64,000 nucleotides of DNA, taken from NCBI RefSeq assembly GCF_016772475.1, contig NZ_CP068595.1:4030001-4094000 (forward strand), written 5' to 3'. Source of the stretch: Paenibacillus sonchi. Its GTDB lineage: Bacteria; Bacillota; Bacilli; Paenibacillales; Paenibacillaceae. Both the position numbers and the translations under genes were made by a program. The notes beneath the pieces were generated by a model. That model did not search any database. It had not been told where the DNA came from and was given only the letters and a program-made list of their open reading frames with translations. Shown one piece after another: positions 26,701 to 36,116 of this stretch (its first letter is position 1; the number at the start of each line of letters is the position of its first letter).

Positions 26701-27612
26701 ACAGACGGTGTTCACGTGCTGAAGGCCGTAAAGAAATCAGGCGCGCTGATGTTCGCAGACCAGCTGAAGTTCAGTGTCAGCACAGCGGGCACAGATCCGG
26801 GTGAACAACCAACGCCAACACCGACCCCAACGCCAACGCCAACGCCAACTTCGACGCCAACACCAGCACCGCCAGTTGTCTCAACGGAAACGCCGGGTTC
26901 GGTCAATCCGGGACCGGTGGCTACAGCAGCCCCATCTGCGTCTCCGTCCACGACTCCGCCGGCCACCCCTGCTCCAAGTGCTTCGCCGCAAGCTGAGCAA
27001 GATGGGGTGATGAAGCATTCGGCGTACATGAGCGGTTATCCGGACGGCTCCTTCAAACCGGATCAGAAGATTACCCGTGCCGAGATGGCGGCTTTGCTCT
27101 TCAAGGCCGCCGCCGGAGAGAAGCCAAAAGCGGCGGCAGCCTTCAGCGATGTCCCCTCCGGTTATTGGGCGGCGGAAGCTATAGCGGGCGCAGCGGAAAC
27201 GGGCTTGATGACCGGCTATCCCGATGGCAGCTTCAAGCCGAAACAGCACATTACGCGTGCAGAAATGGCCAGTCTGGCCGCACAACTGAGCAAGCGCAGT
27301 GATGTCTCAGGAGAAGGATTTACGGATGTTGCCGCCGGTCACTGGGCATTATCCGCCATTCTTCAGGCCCAGGGAGCAGGTATTCTGAATGGCTATACCG
27401 ACGGCACTTTCCGTCCCGGCAAGGCGCTGACCCGTGCCGAGGCAGTTACAGCTGTTAACAGAGCACTGGGCAGAGGCCCGCTCTTCGGAGCAGAAGCCTC
27501 CCCATGGAGCGATGTGCCGCTTACACACTGGGCATTTGCGGATATTCTGGAGGCTTCCACTGCCCATGCTTACAAGGCTAAAGCCGGGGGCGGCGAAGAG
27601 ATGAGCAATTAG
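23717..27612 (+). CDS. S-layer-anchored GH27 glycosidase (alpha-galactosidase-like), frame broken at a G6 run
   Basis: About 1298 aa once corrected. Order: signal peptide (1-36, cleavage near AEAADKS); GH27 catalytic domain with GWSSYSMQVYD, YINIDAGWN, nucleophile D205 in DFLKFDSV and acid/base D264 in RIQWDVESYD; beta domain; a fragment of a beta module; module A (about 512-634), X2-like domain (639-723), module B (728-850), second X2-like (855-925), truncated module C (926-1022); Thr-Pro linker; three SLH domains (about 1105-1260). The frame breaks in six G at 25016-25021; one more G joins FSGG to VLEPHASRMLKVTA. TTG start with GGGGAG 9 bases upstream. Acts outside the cell, held on the wall polymer by the SLH domains. 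Alpha-galactosidase is the commonest GH27 activity; others are possible. Confidence 0.88.
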
Positions 27613-27670
27613 ACAAGCAGCTTCCTGGGATGCTGATCCAACGGGAACAGACAGAAGCAGCGGAAAGAAT

Positions 27671-27696
27671 AAAAGGGAGCCGGCGACGGCTCCTTT
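27671..27696 (+). terminator. Intrinsic terminator after the GH27 gene
   Basis: AAAAGGGAGCCG GCGA CGGCTCCTTTT, near-perfect stem with one bulged G. Confidence 0.88.
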
Positions 27697-27886
27697 TCGA
27701 AATATAGGGAGTCTGGATAAATTCGCCGCAGCTTGCAGATCATTTCCCAGGCAATGAACACCGGCGCATGATGACTTGAAACCAGTATGAGAAGGAACTG
27801 GCGCAGCAAAAGTTTCGGGTGATGCGGACTCTTGATAGAGCAGACAAAGACTTGACTGTGTGGCAAATTGTTTTAAGCTTATGCTA

Positions 27887-27900
27887 TGTGAGCGCTACCA
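27887..27900 (+). promoter_or_regulatory. cre-like site before the membrane AraC regulator
   Basis: TGTGAGCGCTACCA fits the cre consensus with one mismatch. It lies 20 bp before the ATG at 27921. TTGACT at 27852-27857 could be part of a promoter but no well-spaced -10 is visible. Confidence 0.55.
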
Positions 27901-27920
27901 ACTGAGAGGAGAATCAAGCG

Positions 27921-30209
27921 ATGCTCAAATACTCCAAGGTTTTCCGCAGATTTCTAATCTCCTACATAGTTATTCTGATTATTCCAAGCATAGGCGGCTA
28001 CATGTCTTACCGCACATCGATCGCTGTAACCGAGTCCATCTCCATTGAGAACAGTGTGATCCAGCTGCAAAAAAGCCAGGAAATTCTGGAGCGCCGGATG
28101 GCTGAGGTGGAGGGGCTGACCAGACAGCTGGCGGTGAATCCCGAACTGAACGTGCTGCTGAATGAACGCGGCCGGGAGACCAATGTTTACGGAATCTGGA
28201 GGACCATGCGCAATGTTCTGACCTTCGGCCAGACGAATGATTTTCTGCAGGATTATTACATTTATCTCGCCAATTACGATCTGGTTCTAACTCCAGGCTC
28301 CTCTTACCGCCCCGAGCATTATTATGAGATTTTTCACTATAACGATCTGCCGCAGGCCGAGTGGAAGAAGCAGGTGCTTGAGAAAACCCACCGGAGTGAA
28401 ATCAGGCCGCTGAGCGCTTTTGTCAGCAAAGGTGCACAAACCTCGGTCATTACCTACATGCAGTCGCTGCCGCTCGACAGCTTCAATGATTCATCCCCTG
28501 CTGTTGTGGTCGTGATTATCGATGAGAAAATCATTGCCAGCCTGCTGTCCGGCCTGACTGAGCGTTACGGGGGCTGGGTTCATATCAGCGATGCAGCCGG
28601 GAAGACCATCGTGCTGCAAGGGAAAGATGAGCCGTATATGAACAAGCTGAACGCGGATTCCTCGTTCGACAAGGGCAAGGTGAGCCAGTTTTACCAGGAT
28701 GATCTCGTGATTACCACCCGTTCAGATACGAATGGCTGGGTGTACCAGGCGGGCATTCCCCGCAGCATTCTGCTGGAGAATGCCAACAGAATCAAATACA
28801 TGTCCTGGCTGATCACCGGAGGCGCGTTGTTCCTCGGATTGCTCGCCGGTCTTGTGCTTGCTTACCGGAACAGCGCTCCGATCAACCGGATGCTCAGTGT
28901 GATGAAGGAGCAGTTTGGCAAGGAAGAGACGGCGGAGCAGAGTGAGTTCGACTTCCTGAGCGGGAATATTGCCAATATGATTACCAAGAACAAGCTTTTG
29001 GAAAGCGAGCTTCACCGCCAGCTCCCCTTGGTCAGGGATGCTTTTATCAAGCGGCTGATCGCCGGGGAATTTGAGTCGCGGGAGGAAATTGTCTCTGCTG
29101 CCGCCCAGGCGGACATCGGGCTGAATCAGGGAACCGGCTATGCCGGGATCATCCAGATCAACGGTTATTCCGGCATGGACAGCGTGGAGATTCTCAATGA
29201 GCTGAACGCCGCCCGGCTGCTGGTGAAGCAGGCGCTTGCTGCGCTGACCGGACCGCTCCCCATGGCCGACATGGGCTCGGACAAAATGGTCTGCCTGTTT
29301 TTCTCGGGCTCCGGGGAATTCGCGGCGGACCAGGAAGTGGCGGTTACACACATTATGGAGAACCTGGCGCAACTGGTCCTGAAGGAATACCGGATTTCGG
29401 TTCAGGCCGGGTTCGGGGGCTTTTTCGCTTCGGTTACAGAGGTCAGCGGGTCCTTTGAGCAGGCGAAGCAGGCGCTGGAATACGCCGTGTATATGAACAA
29501 GAAAGGCATCACCTGGAATCATGAGGCTGGAATCAAGAACTCGACCTACTACTATCCGCTGGATACGGAGCAGCGGCTGATGAGCACTCTGCGCGCCGGG
29601 GAGCTGGCCGAAGCCACCCGCATTATCGATGCGATCTTTGCGCAGAATCTTGGCGAACGGGAGCTGTCCATTGAGATGAAGCATCAGCTGATCGGGGAGA
29701 TGAAGGGCACCTTCCTCAAGCTGCTGGATCAAAAAACCTTCATGGAATCCCCGCTGTTCGAAAGTGCCAAACGGCGGATCATCGACATCAGCTCCACGGA
29801 GCCGCTGGACCACATCCAGGCCGGATTTCATGCCATCATGGAGGGGTTATGCGGGTATATCAGCAATAAAAAGAAAGATGCGCACACTCAGATTATTAAG
29901 CAGATTTACCAGTACACCGAGGAGATGTATTCGGACTCCGAACTGACTCTGTACCGGGTAGCCGAACATGTGGAGCGGCCGGAAAAATACATTTCCCAGT
30001 TGTTCAAGGAGGTGACCGGCGTGAATTATTCCGATCATCTGGTCAAGGTCCGGATGGATCAGGCGGCAATCCTGCTGAAAGAGAGCCGGTACACGGTGGA
30101 TGAGATTGCAGCACGGGTAGGCTATAACAGCTCGCATTCCTTCCGCAGAGCGTTCAAGCGGTTAACCGGCATTTCTCCCAGCACCTACAGACAATCACAT
30201 GCCGAATAA
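27921..30209 (+). CDS. Membrane-bound AraC family regulator
   Basis: 762-aa regulator combining an extracytoplasmic sensor with a DNA-binding tail. Seen: membrane helix at residues 12-30 (FLISYIVILIIPSIGGY), about 255 residues outside the membrane (dCache-like by layout), a second helix (MSWLITGGALFLGLLAGLVLAY), a cytosolic central region, and a C-terminal AraC domain (RVAEHVERPEKYISQLFKE and IAARVGYNSSHSFRRAFKRLTG). This type senses extracellular sugars directly without a histidine kinase. ATG follows AGAGGAGAATCAAGCG. It sits between the S-layer GH27 gene and the LplB/YtcP/LipO transporter and likely controls them. A cre-like site lies upstream. Confidence 0.92.
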   Translation: MLKYSKVFRRFLISYIVILIIPSIGGYMSYRTSIAVTESISIENSVIQLQKSQEILERRMAEVEGLTRQLAVNPELNVLLNERGRETNVYGIWRTMRNVLTFGQTNDFLQDYYIYLANYDLVLTPGSSYRPEHYYEIFHYNDLPQAEWKKQVLEKTHRSEIRPLSAFVSKGAQTSVITYMQSLPLDSFNDSSPAVVVVIIDEKIIASLLSGLTERYGGWVHISDAAGKTIVLQGKDEPYMNKLNADSSFDKGKVSQFYQDDLVITTRSDTNGWVYQAGIPRSILLENANRIKYMSWLITGGALFLGLLAGLVLAYRNSAPINRMLSVMKEQFGKEETAEQSEFDFLSGNIANMITKNKLLESELHRQLPLVRDAFIKRLIAGEFESREEIVSAAAQADIGLNQGTGYAGIIQINGYSGMDSVEILNELNAARLLVKQALAALTGPLPMADMGSDKMVCLFFSGSGEFAADQEVAVTHIMENLAQLVLKEYRISVQAGFGGFFASVTEVSGSFEQAKQALEYAVYMNKKGITWNHEAGIKNSTYYYPLDTEQRLMSTLRAGELAEATRIIDAIFAQNLGERELSIEMKHQLIGEMKGTFLKLLDQKTFMESPLFESAKRRIIDISSTEPLDHIQAGFHAIMEGLCGYISNKKKDAHTQIIKQIYQYTEEMYSDSELTLYRVAEHVERPEKYISQLFKEVTGVNYSDHLVKVRMDQAAILLKESRYTVDEIAARVGYNSSHSFRRAFKRLTGISPSTYRQSHAE

Positions 30210-30217
30210 AAAAGTGT

Positions 30218-30501
30218 TGGAAAAAGTAACGCTAACTAGCCCCCGCACCCTGTGCTCGATAGACTAAGTGGAAAAAGTATCACTCATTGGCCTGAGCACC
30301 CTGCGCTCGGCAGATTAGGTGGAAAAAGTATCACTCATTGGCCCGAGCACCCTGCTCTCGGCAGACTAGGTGGAAAAAGTATCACTAATCCAGCCCATTT
30401 CCCTCCGGGCAGGAGAATATGGCATTTTTAAGTGTACTTTTTCCACCTAAACCCTCAAAATTGCTGTTTTCGGCGGTATTAGGTTCACTTTTTCCACTTG
30501 G
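30218..30501. repeat. 51-bp tandem repeat with inverted copies
   Basis: Units starting TGGAAAAAGTA at 30218, 30269, 30320 and 30371, exactly 51 bp apart; units 2 and 3 are nearly identical and the fourth diverges after 20 bases. Inverted copies of the core, AGTGTACTTTTTCCACCTAA and TTCACTTTTTCCACTTGG, follow at 30431-30450 and 30484-30501. The same core recurs at 38646-38845 and 51849-51873. No spacers and no cas genes, so not CRISPR. Confidence 0.9.
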
Positions 30502-30608
30502 GCTTACCTCCTCTCCTGGTTGGGGGAGTTGGGATGACAGAGGGAAGCGGAGGGAAGCAGCGGTCCTCCGGTAAGAGGGATGCAGGGTCTCCTGGCCATC
30601 CCAGGAAA

Positions 30609-30647
30609 AAACGGCTGTATTGTCCATTCCGGACGGTGCAGCCGTTT
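30609..30647. terminator. Bidirectional hairpin
   Basis: AAACGGCTG (30609-30617) pairs with CAGCCGTTT (30639-30647), with inner GTCC/GGAC. A-run on the left gives a T-run on the minus strand; TTTCTGTT follows on the plus strand. The rest of 30502-30740 shows no gene. Confidence 0.6.
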
Positions 30648-30740
30648 CTGTTCGGGCGGGAGCCTCCAAAAATGTATCCGCTTGCAAAAATGCGGAATTC
30701 AGGCCGTCCCAGGAAGTGTTGCCCCCATAAAGCGGGCAAT

Positions 30741-30820
30741 CTGTACGCAAAATACGGAAGTGTACCTGTTCAAGACCGGCCGGTATCCCCTATGATCAAC
30801 TCGTGTAGAAAGCGCTATCA
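30741..30820 (+). promoter_or_regulatory. 80-bp promoter module with cre-like site, copy 2
   Basis: Counterpart of 23559-23638. Likely -10 TATGAT at 30791-30796. AGAAAGCGCTATCA at 30807-30820 fits the cre consensus with one mismatch. It drives the ABC transporter genes starting about 110 bp downstream, suggesting the transporter and the GH27 gene respond to the same signals. Confidence 0.72.
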
Positions 30821-30929
30821 CACATACTGTCAGACACCAAGCCGTATGCTTCCAAAGCAAGTTGGGCTGAAGTGAAATCAATGGAGCAACAACTTTAAGG
30901 GGGGGATTCAACTGGATAAAGAAATAGCT

Positions 30930-31877
30930 ATGAGCACCCGCACGGTGCCCCGGAACAAAGGCCAGGGCTGGCTGCATACCGCCGGAAAAAAAATAATGAA
31001 ACACTGGCAGCTGCACCTGCTTGTGATCCCGCCTTTGCTGTTCTTTGTAATCTTTAAGTATTACCCGATGGCGAACGCTGTCCTGGCTTTCAAGGATTAT
31101 AACGTGATCAAGGGGATCTGGGGCAGCCCTTGGGTAGGCCTCAAGCACTTTGAACTGTTTTTTGAAAATCCGCTGTTCTGGACACTCGTGAAGAATACCA
31201 TTCTGCTGAGCGGTTATCTGCTGCTGGCCGGGTTTCCGATCCCAATTCTGCTCGCGCTGATGATCAATGAAATCCGTGGCGGCCGGTTCAAACGGTTTGT
31301 CCAGCTTGTATCGTTTGCGCCGTATTTTATATCCACTGTGGTCATGGTTTCGATCATTATGCTGTTCCTGGCACCGCGTCTCGGGTTCGCCAACATTGCG
31401 CTGAATTTCTTCGGCCTGAACTCGGTGAACTTCCTGGGCGAGCCCGGCATGTTCCGCTCGATTTATGTCTGGTCCGATATTTGGCAGACCGCGGGCTACA
31501 GCGCCGTAATTTATCTGGCCGCACTGGCCGGGATTGATCCGACCCTGTATGAGGCGGCCAAGGTGGACGGGGCTTCAAGGTTTCAAAAGATCCGCCACGT
31601 GGATCTTCCCGGGATTGTGCCGACGATTGTGATTATTCTGATCCTGAATGTGGGCAACGTAATGGCGATTGGTTTTGAAAAAGTCTATCTGCTGCAGAAT
31701 CCGCTGAATATTGCCAATTCTGAGATCATTGCCACCTACGTCTACCGGATCGGCTTGCTGAACGCCAACTACAGCTTCGCGACCGCAGTCGGTTTGTTCA
31801 ATTCACTCATTAATCTGGTTCTGCTGGTTACCGTGAACGGACTGGCCAAACGAATCACCAATAACAGCATCTGGTAA
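30930..31877 (+). CDS. LplB-type polysaccharide ABC permease
   Basis: 315-aa permease with about six membrane segments. LplB-type marks: HWQLHLLVIPPLLFFVIFKYYPM near the start and an EAA loop TLYEAAKVDGASRFQKIRHVDLP. ATG 30930 has no close ribosome site; a GGGGGG run ends about 24 bases upstream. An in-frame CTG at 30912 has it at good spacing, so translation may begin there, adding six residues. It forms the transporter with the next two genes; no ATPase is encoded here. Confidence 0.92.
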   Translation: MSTRTVPRNKGQGWLHTAGKKIMKHWQLHLLVIPPLLFFVIFKYYPMANAVLAFKDYNVIKGIWGSPWVGLKHFELFFENPLFWTLVKNTILLSGYLLLAGFPIPILLALMINEIRGGRFKRFVQLVSFAPYFISTVVMVSIIMLFLAPRLGFANIALNFFGLNSVNFLGEPGMFRSIYVWSDIWQTAGYSAVIYLAALAGIDPTLYEAAKVDGASRFQKIRHVDLPGIVPTIVIILILNVGNVMAIGFEKVYLLQNPLNIANSEIIATYVYRIGLLNANYSFATAVGLFNSLINLVLLVTVNGLAKRITNNSIW

Positions 31878-31892
31878 GAAAGGAGTTCCTGT

Positions 31893-32798
31893 ATGGCAGT
31901 TTCGGCAGCAGTTCCCCAAAAAATTAGAGAGTCCGCCGGTGACCGGATATTTCTGGCTATAGTGTACACTGTGCTCATCCTTGTAGTCATCGTTGTGCTG
32001 TATCCGCTTATTTTCATTATCAGCAGCTCCATCAGCAGTCCGGCGGCCGTCACCTCGGGCCGGGTCTGGCTCTGGCCGGTTGATATCTCCTTCAAGGGCT
32101 TTAAGGTGCTGTTCAGCACGCATGAGATTATCAGCGGGTACGCGAATTCCATCTTTTATACGGCAGCGGGAACGCTGATCAGTGTGACGCTGACGATTAT
32201 GATCGCGTATCCGCTGTCGCGGAGAGCTTTTTTTGGCCGCAATGCGCTGATGATGATCATTACCTTCACGATGATCTTCAGCGGCGGGCTGATTCCCACC
32301 TACATGGTCGTCAGAGAGCTGCATCTGATCGATACGCGCTGGGCGCTGCTTATCCCCAATGCCATCTGGGTATGGCAGGTGATTATCGCCAGATCCTTTT
32401 TCCAATCCTCCATCCCCGAAGAACTGCTGGAAGCCAGCGAGATTGACGGCTGCAGTGATATGCGGTTCATCCGCAGTGTAGTGCTGCCGCTGTCCAAGCC
32501 AATTATCGCAGTTTTGGTGCTAATGTATGCTGTGGGGCAATGGAATTCGTATTTTGACGCCCTGATCTATCTGAAGTCGGCAGATCTGTTCCCGCTGCAG
32601 CTGGTGCTGCGCAGTATCATTATCCAGAACAACACTGCCGGGGCTATGGATGCCATGGCGATGGTGGAGCGGCAGCAGATGGCCGAATTGCTGAAATATG
32701 CGCTGATTGTCGTCGCCACCTTGCCTGTGCTTGTCATTTATCCTTTTGTGCAGCGGTATTTCGTACAGGGCATGCTGGTCGGCTCAGTCAAGGGGTAA
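31893..32798 (+). CDS. YtcP-type polysaccharide ABC permease
   Basis: 301-aa partner permease, six membrane segments (for example VYTVLILVVIVVLYPLIFII). EAA loop ELLEASEIDGCSDMRFIRSV. Ends QGMLVGSVKG, typical of this group. ATG follows AGAAAGGAGTTCCTGT, 16 bp after permease 1, so they are cotranscribed. Confidence 0.93.
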   Translation: MAVSAAVPQKIRESAGDRIFLAIVYTVLILVVIVVLYPLIFIISSSISSPAAVTSGRVWLWPVDISFKGFKVLFSTHEIISGYANSIFYTAAGTLISVTLTIMIAYPLSRRAFFGRNALMMIITFTMIFSGGLIPTYMVVRELHLIDTRWALLIPNAIWVWQVIIARSFFQSSIPEELLEASEIDGCSDMRFIRSVVLPLSKPIIAVLVLMYAVGQWNSYFDALIYLKSADLFPLQLVLRSIIIQNNTAGAMDAMAMVERQQMAELLKYALIVVATLPVLVIYPFVQRYFVQGMLVGSVKG

Positions 32799-32811
32799 GA
32801 GAAGCTATAAC

Positions 32812-32837
32812 CGGCAAGGGGGTGAGGCCGTTTTTTT
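32812..32837 (+). terminator. Weak terminator or attenuator before the binding-protein gene
   Basis: CGGC (32812-32815) with GCCG (32827-32830) followed by seven T. Short stem, so possibly only attenuation. Confidence 0.35.
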
Positions 32838-32889
32838 CGCAGCAACACATATCCACCCTGTCCAACTTAAAAAAGGGAGTTGATCGGCT

Positions 32890-34557
32890 TTGAAGAAAAG
32901 TTTGTTGGCTTTGTTAATGCTGGTAACGGTATTTTCCCTTGTGGTCAGCGGCTGCTCGGGCAAAAACAATACAGAAAGCCCGTCCGGCACAGCAGCCGGC
33001 AGCGGAAATGCCGCAGATGCGTCCAAGCCTGTAGAGGTCAGCGTGTTTGCCGTACAGGAATCAGGGATTGATATCCCGACCAATAAATTCACGGCATTTG
33101 TTCAAGACAAGTTCGGCATCAAGTTCAACTGGCAGATCAATCCCTCCGACGGTGCCAAGGAGAAACGCCAAATTTCACTGGCCAGCGGCGACTATCCCGA
33201 TGCCTATCTGCTCACCGCCTACATTGATGAATTTTCCCAGGGCGATGTGCTGAAATACGGCCAGCAGGGCGTGCTGGTTCCGCTGAATGACCTGATTGAC
33301 AAATATGCGCCCAACATCAAAGCGGCCATGGAAAAACATCCTGAAATGAAAACGCTCAATACGGCGCCGGACGGCAATATCTACGGGCTGGGCGCCTATG
33401 CTGAATGCTTCCACTGCTCGTATCCCAACAAAATGTGGATCAACACCGAATGGCTGAAAAAGCTGAATCTGAAAGAGCCGAAAACCACGGAGGAGTTCAA
33501 ACAAATGCTGGAAGCCTTCAAGACAAAGGACCCGAACGGCAACGGCAAGGCCGATGAAGTGCCGCTGAGCGGTTCGACAGAAGATTTCGGCGTGCGCATT
33601 ATCCCTTATCTCATGAACAGCTTCGTTTATGATGATGACCGGAATTACTTGAACATGACGGATGGCAAGGTCGAATCGGCCGCCATCAAGCCGGAATGGA
33701 AGGAAGGCCTGAGCTATATCAAGTCGCTGTATGATGCCGGTCTGATTGATCCGGGAGCCTTTACCCAAAATGCGGAAGCCTTTAAAAAAATCGGTGAAAA
33801 TGCGGATGCGGAAATTCTCGGCGCAGGCGCGGGCATGCATCCGGCGATCTTCATCAACATCGACCCGGGCAATACCCGCTCGGCGCATTACAATCCGCTG
33901 GCTCCGCTTACCGGCCCCAAAGGTATCTCGTACACGACCCATGACGCCGGAGGTGTATCGCCGGGAGCCAAGTTCGTCATCACCAACAAAGCCAGTGAAG
34001 AAGCAAAAGTGGCTCTGATCAAGATGGTGGACTACATGTTCACACCGGAAGGCCAGACGAATGCGGCCAGCGGGATGAAGGGCATTGACTGGACCGATCC
34101 GGCTGAAGGCGATGTTGCGCTCGGCAAGGATGTCAAACCAGTGATCAAGCAGATTCCGATGGCGGAAGGCGAAGCGCCGCGCAATGCGGGCTGGAGCGGA
34201 ATGGGGCATTTCTACATGCCGAAGGAATACCGCGACACCTTCGTCCAGGCGACGGACATCTATGCCTCCAACGGGTACGAACGCAGACTGTATAATGCTT
34301 CCCTGCTGTACCAGGGCCATGAGCCCAAGGAGCTGTTCCCGATCTGGTCGATCTGGATTGATCCGTCAGAGATTGATGAAGCCAGCATGCTGCAGACCAA
34401 CCTGAGAAACTACATTGAGCAGAACGAGCTGCAATTCATAACCGGCAACAAGGATCTGAATAAGGACTGGGATGCATATGTCCAAGGCCTGAAAGACCTG
34501 AAGCTGGACCGCTACCTGGAAATTCTGCAAAAAGCATATGACGCTTCAGTAAAATAA
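32890..34557 (+). CDS. Extracellular glycan-binding lipoprotein (LipO/YtcQ type)
   Basis: 555-aa solute-binding protein. Signal: MKKSLLALLMLVTVFSLVVSGC, lipobox VSGC with lipidated Cys about residue 22, then a Ser/Asn/Gly-rich linker. The mature protein begins VEVSVFAVQESGIDIPTNKF, and contains KFGIKFNWQINPSD and DPNGNGKADEVPLSG, a Ca-loop-like segment common in this family. Start is TTG with GGGAG about 10 bases upstream. With the two permeases it forms a type I importer for a larger oligosaccharide, probably energised by a shared ATPase elsewhere. Confidence 0.93.
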   Translation: MKKSLLALLMLVTVFSLVVSGCSGKNNTESPSGTAAGSGNAADASKPVEVSVFAVQESGIDIPTNKFTAFVQDKFGIKFNWQINPSDGAKEKRQISLASGDYPDAYLLTAYIDEFSQGDVLKYGQQGVLVPLNDLIDKYAPNIKAAMEKHPEMKTLNTAPDGNIYGLGAYAECFHCSYPNKMWINTEWLKKLNLKEPKTTEEFKQMLEAFKTKDPNGNGKADEVPLSGSTEDFGVRIIPYLMNSFVYDDDRNYLNMTDGKVESAAIKPEWKEGLSYIKSLYDAGLIDPGAFTQNAEAFKKIGENADAEILGAGAGMHPAIFINIDPGNTRSAHYNPLAPLTGPKGISYTTHDAGGVSPGAKFVITNKASEEAKVALIKMVDYMFTPEGQTNAASGMKGIDWTDPAEGDVALGKDVKPVIKQIPMAEGEAPRNAGWSGMGHFYMPKEYRDTFVQATDIYASNGYERRLYNASLLYQGHEPKELFPIWSIWIDPSEIDEASMLQTNLRNYIEQNELQFITGNKDLNKDWDAYVQGLKDLKLDRYLEILQKAYDASVK

Positions 34558-34701
34558 AGCTTGTATGGGGGAGTCCGCCAGGGCGCTGAATTGCGTCCAG
34601 CGGCCAAACCTTTTCCCATAGGCAGGCGAATGCAGCATAAGCGCCGACTCTGGTCTTACAGAAGCCATCCTGAATACAGCACGAGCGCCTGTGCTTCGCG
34701 T

Positions 34702-34737
34702 AGCAGTGCCGGCCTGTCAAGGCCGGCACTGCTGTTT
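34702..34737 (+). terminator. Very stable hairpin after the transporter operon
   Basis: AGCAGTGCCGGCC (34702-34714) pairs perfectly with GGCCGGCACTGCT (34721-34733) across TGTCAA. Weak T-run (GTTTC). The rest of the 34558-34823 gap shows nothing else. Confidence 0.75.
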
Positions 34738-34823
34738 CAATATAAGTTGAACTGGATGGCTGCCTCTTCATCGATTCTTCAATTTCAATCTATTTATTAT
34801 GTATTTGAACCGGAGGTGAAGTC

Positions 34824-35966
34824 ATGGTTCATAAGAACAGCGTCGGCAGCTCCAGTATTTCGCCGCGCCGGGGATTGCCCGGCATGCGGAGCAAGCTTGC
34901 AGGAACCGCCCCGATTACAGTCGCCTTTCTGGGCGGCTCCATTACAGAGGGGGCAGGCGCTTCGGATGCCGGTGCAACCAGTTGGCGCGCGTTGACCGGA
35001 CAATATTTGCAGAGTGTATACACGGGCCATCCGGTGCGCTGCATCAATGCCGGAGTCGGCGGGACCACCTCTACATTCGGGGCGCACCGGCTGCAGGAGC
35101 ATTTGCTTCGCGAAGGTCCGGCCGACCTGCTGTTTGTCGAATTCAGTGTCAATGACGGGGAGGACCGGGAGGAATCCGTACGCGGCATGGAAGGGATTGT
35201 CCGCCAGTGCCGGCGGCTGTCGCCGGAGACAGAGCTGTGCTTCGTGTACACAGCGGCTGACAAAAACCTGACCGGCTATAAGCCGTTCAACATCGCGGTG
35301 CATGAGGAAGTGGCTGAATATTACGGCATTCCTTCAGTGGATTGCGCCGCCAGAGTGTATACGATGATCCACACGGGCGAGCTGGATTGGAAGAAGTTTG
35401 CCCCCGACGGCTATCACCCGCTGGACGCGGGACATGCGCTGTATGCCGGCTTGGTGCGGGGTTATCTGGAGCAGGCGCTTGTGCAGGACAGGGTTTTGCC
35501 TGTCGGCGGGCTTGAAGAGCGGACCACGCTCCCCGTTCCCCTGGACAGCCGGAACTATGAATATGGCCGGATGCTGGATTTCAGCACCGCCCATTATTCC
35601 GCAGCTTTTCATATGGGGGAGCTGCAGCCCGATGAGCCGCTGATGAACTGGAGATTCTCCACAGCACATGCGTGGACAGATGATCCGCAGGCGGCCTTCA
35701 CCTTTACGGTGTCCGGCCAATGTGCCGGACTGGTTCTGCTGTGCGGACCGGACACAGGGATATTCGAATACTCGCTGAACGGCGGGCCTTTTACTGAAGT
35801 GAATCTGTTCGATGACTGGTGCCTGCAAGCGTACCGGCCTGTTCTGGCGCTGTTTCCTCTGCGGGAAAAGCGCGGCGGGCTGCTTATTAAGGTCCGCAAT
35901 ACGGAGCGCAAGGACAGCCGCAGCACAGGTACCGGCCTTCGGGTGCTGAAGATGCTGTGCAGCTGA
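34824..35966 (+). CDS. SGNH/GDSL hydrolase, two-domain
   Basis: 380-aa protein. The N-terminal 215 residues are an SGNH esterase: block I VAFLGGSITEGAGA with catalytic Ser39, NAGVGGTTS, FVEFSVNDG and DGYHPLDAGH with the Asp-His pair. The C-terminal 150 residues look like an added beta domain. No signal peptide, so it acts on imported material or is non-classically released. ATG follows CCGGAGGTGAAGTC. It lies between a glycan importer and a fucosidase, so deacetylation of glycan fragments is the likely job. Confidence 0.85.
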   Translation: MVHKNSVGSSSISPRRGLPGMRSKLAGTAPITVAFLGGSITEGAGASDAGATSWRALTGQYLQSVYTGHPVRCINAGVGGTTSTFGAHRLQEHLLREGPADLLFVEFSVNDGEDREESVRGMEGIVRQCRRLSPETELCFVYTAADKNLTGYKPFNIAVHEEVAEYYGIPSVDCAARVYTMIHTGELDWKKFAPDGYHPLDAGHALYAGLVRGYLEQALVQDRVLPVGGLEERTTLPVPLDSRNYEYGRMLDFSTAHYSAAFHMGELQPDEPLMNWRFSTAHAWTDDPQAAFTFTVSGQCAGLVLLCGPDTGIFEYSLNGGPFTEVNLFDDWCLQAYRPVLALFPLREKRGGLLIKVRNTERKDSRSTGTGLRVLKMLCS

Positions 35967-36116
35967 AACGGTGCCTGCCGCTGCGCTAGGAGTAGAGACT
36001 GACAAGAGTCGTTAAATGAGGGGATGGATCGGAAGATCGTTGCAGATTTTGGATGCAGGTTTGAAAAGCTGCGTACTGGGATTGTACAGACTATCATACA
36101 GACAGGAGAATATGGG

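Noticed and set aside
26810..27000. Simple-sequence repeat region
   Set aside because: Codes the Thr-Pro linker of the GH27 protein; the similar stretch at 41985-42130 codes the mannanase linker.
28722..29831. 369-aa open frame on the minus strand
   Set aside because: Antisense shadow of the membrane AraC regulator.
30218..30420. CRISPR array
   Set aside because: Regular 51-bp units but no constant repeat with variable spacers, and no cas genes.
33175..34320. 381-aa open frame on the minus strand
   Set aside because: Antisense shadow of the binding lipoprotein.
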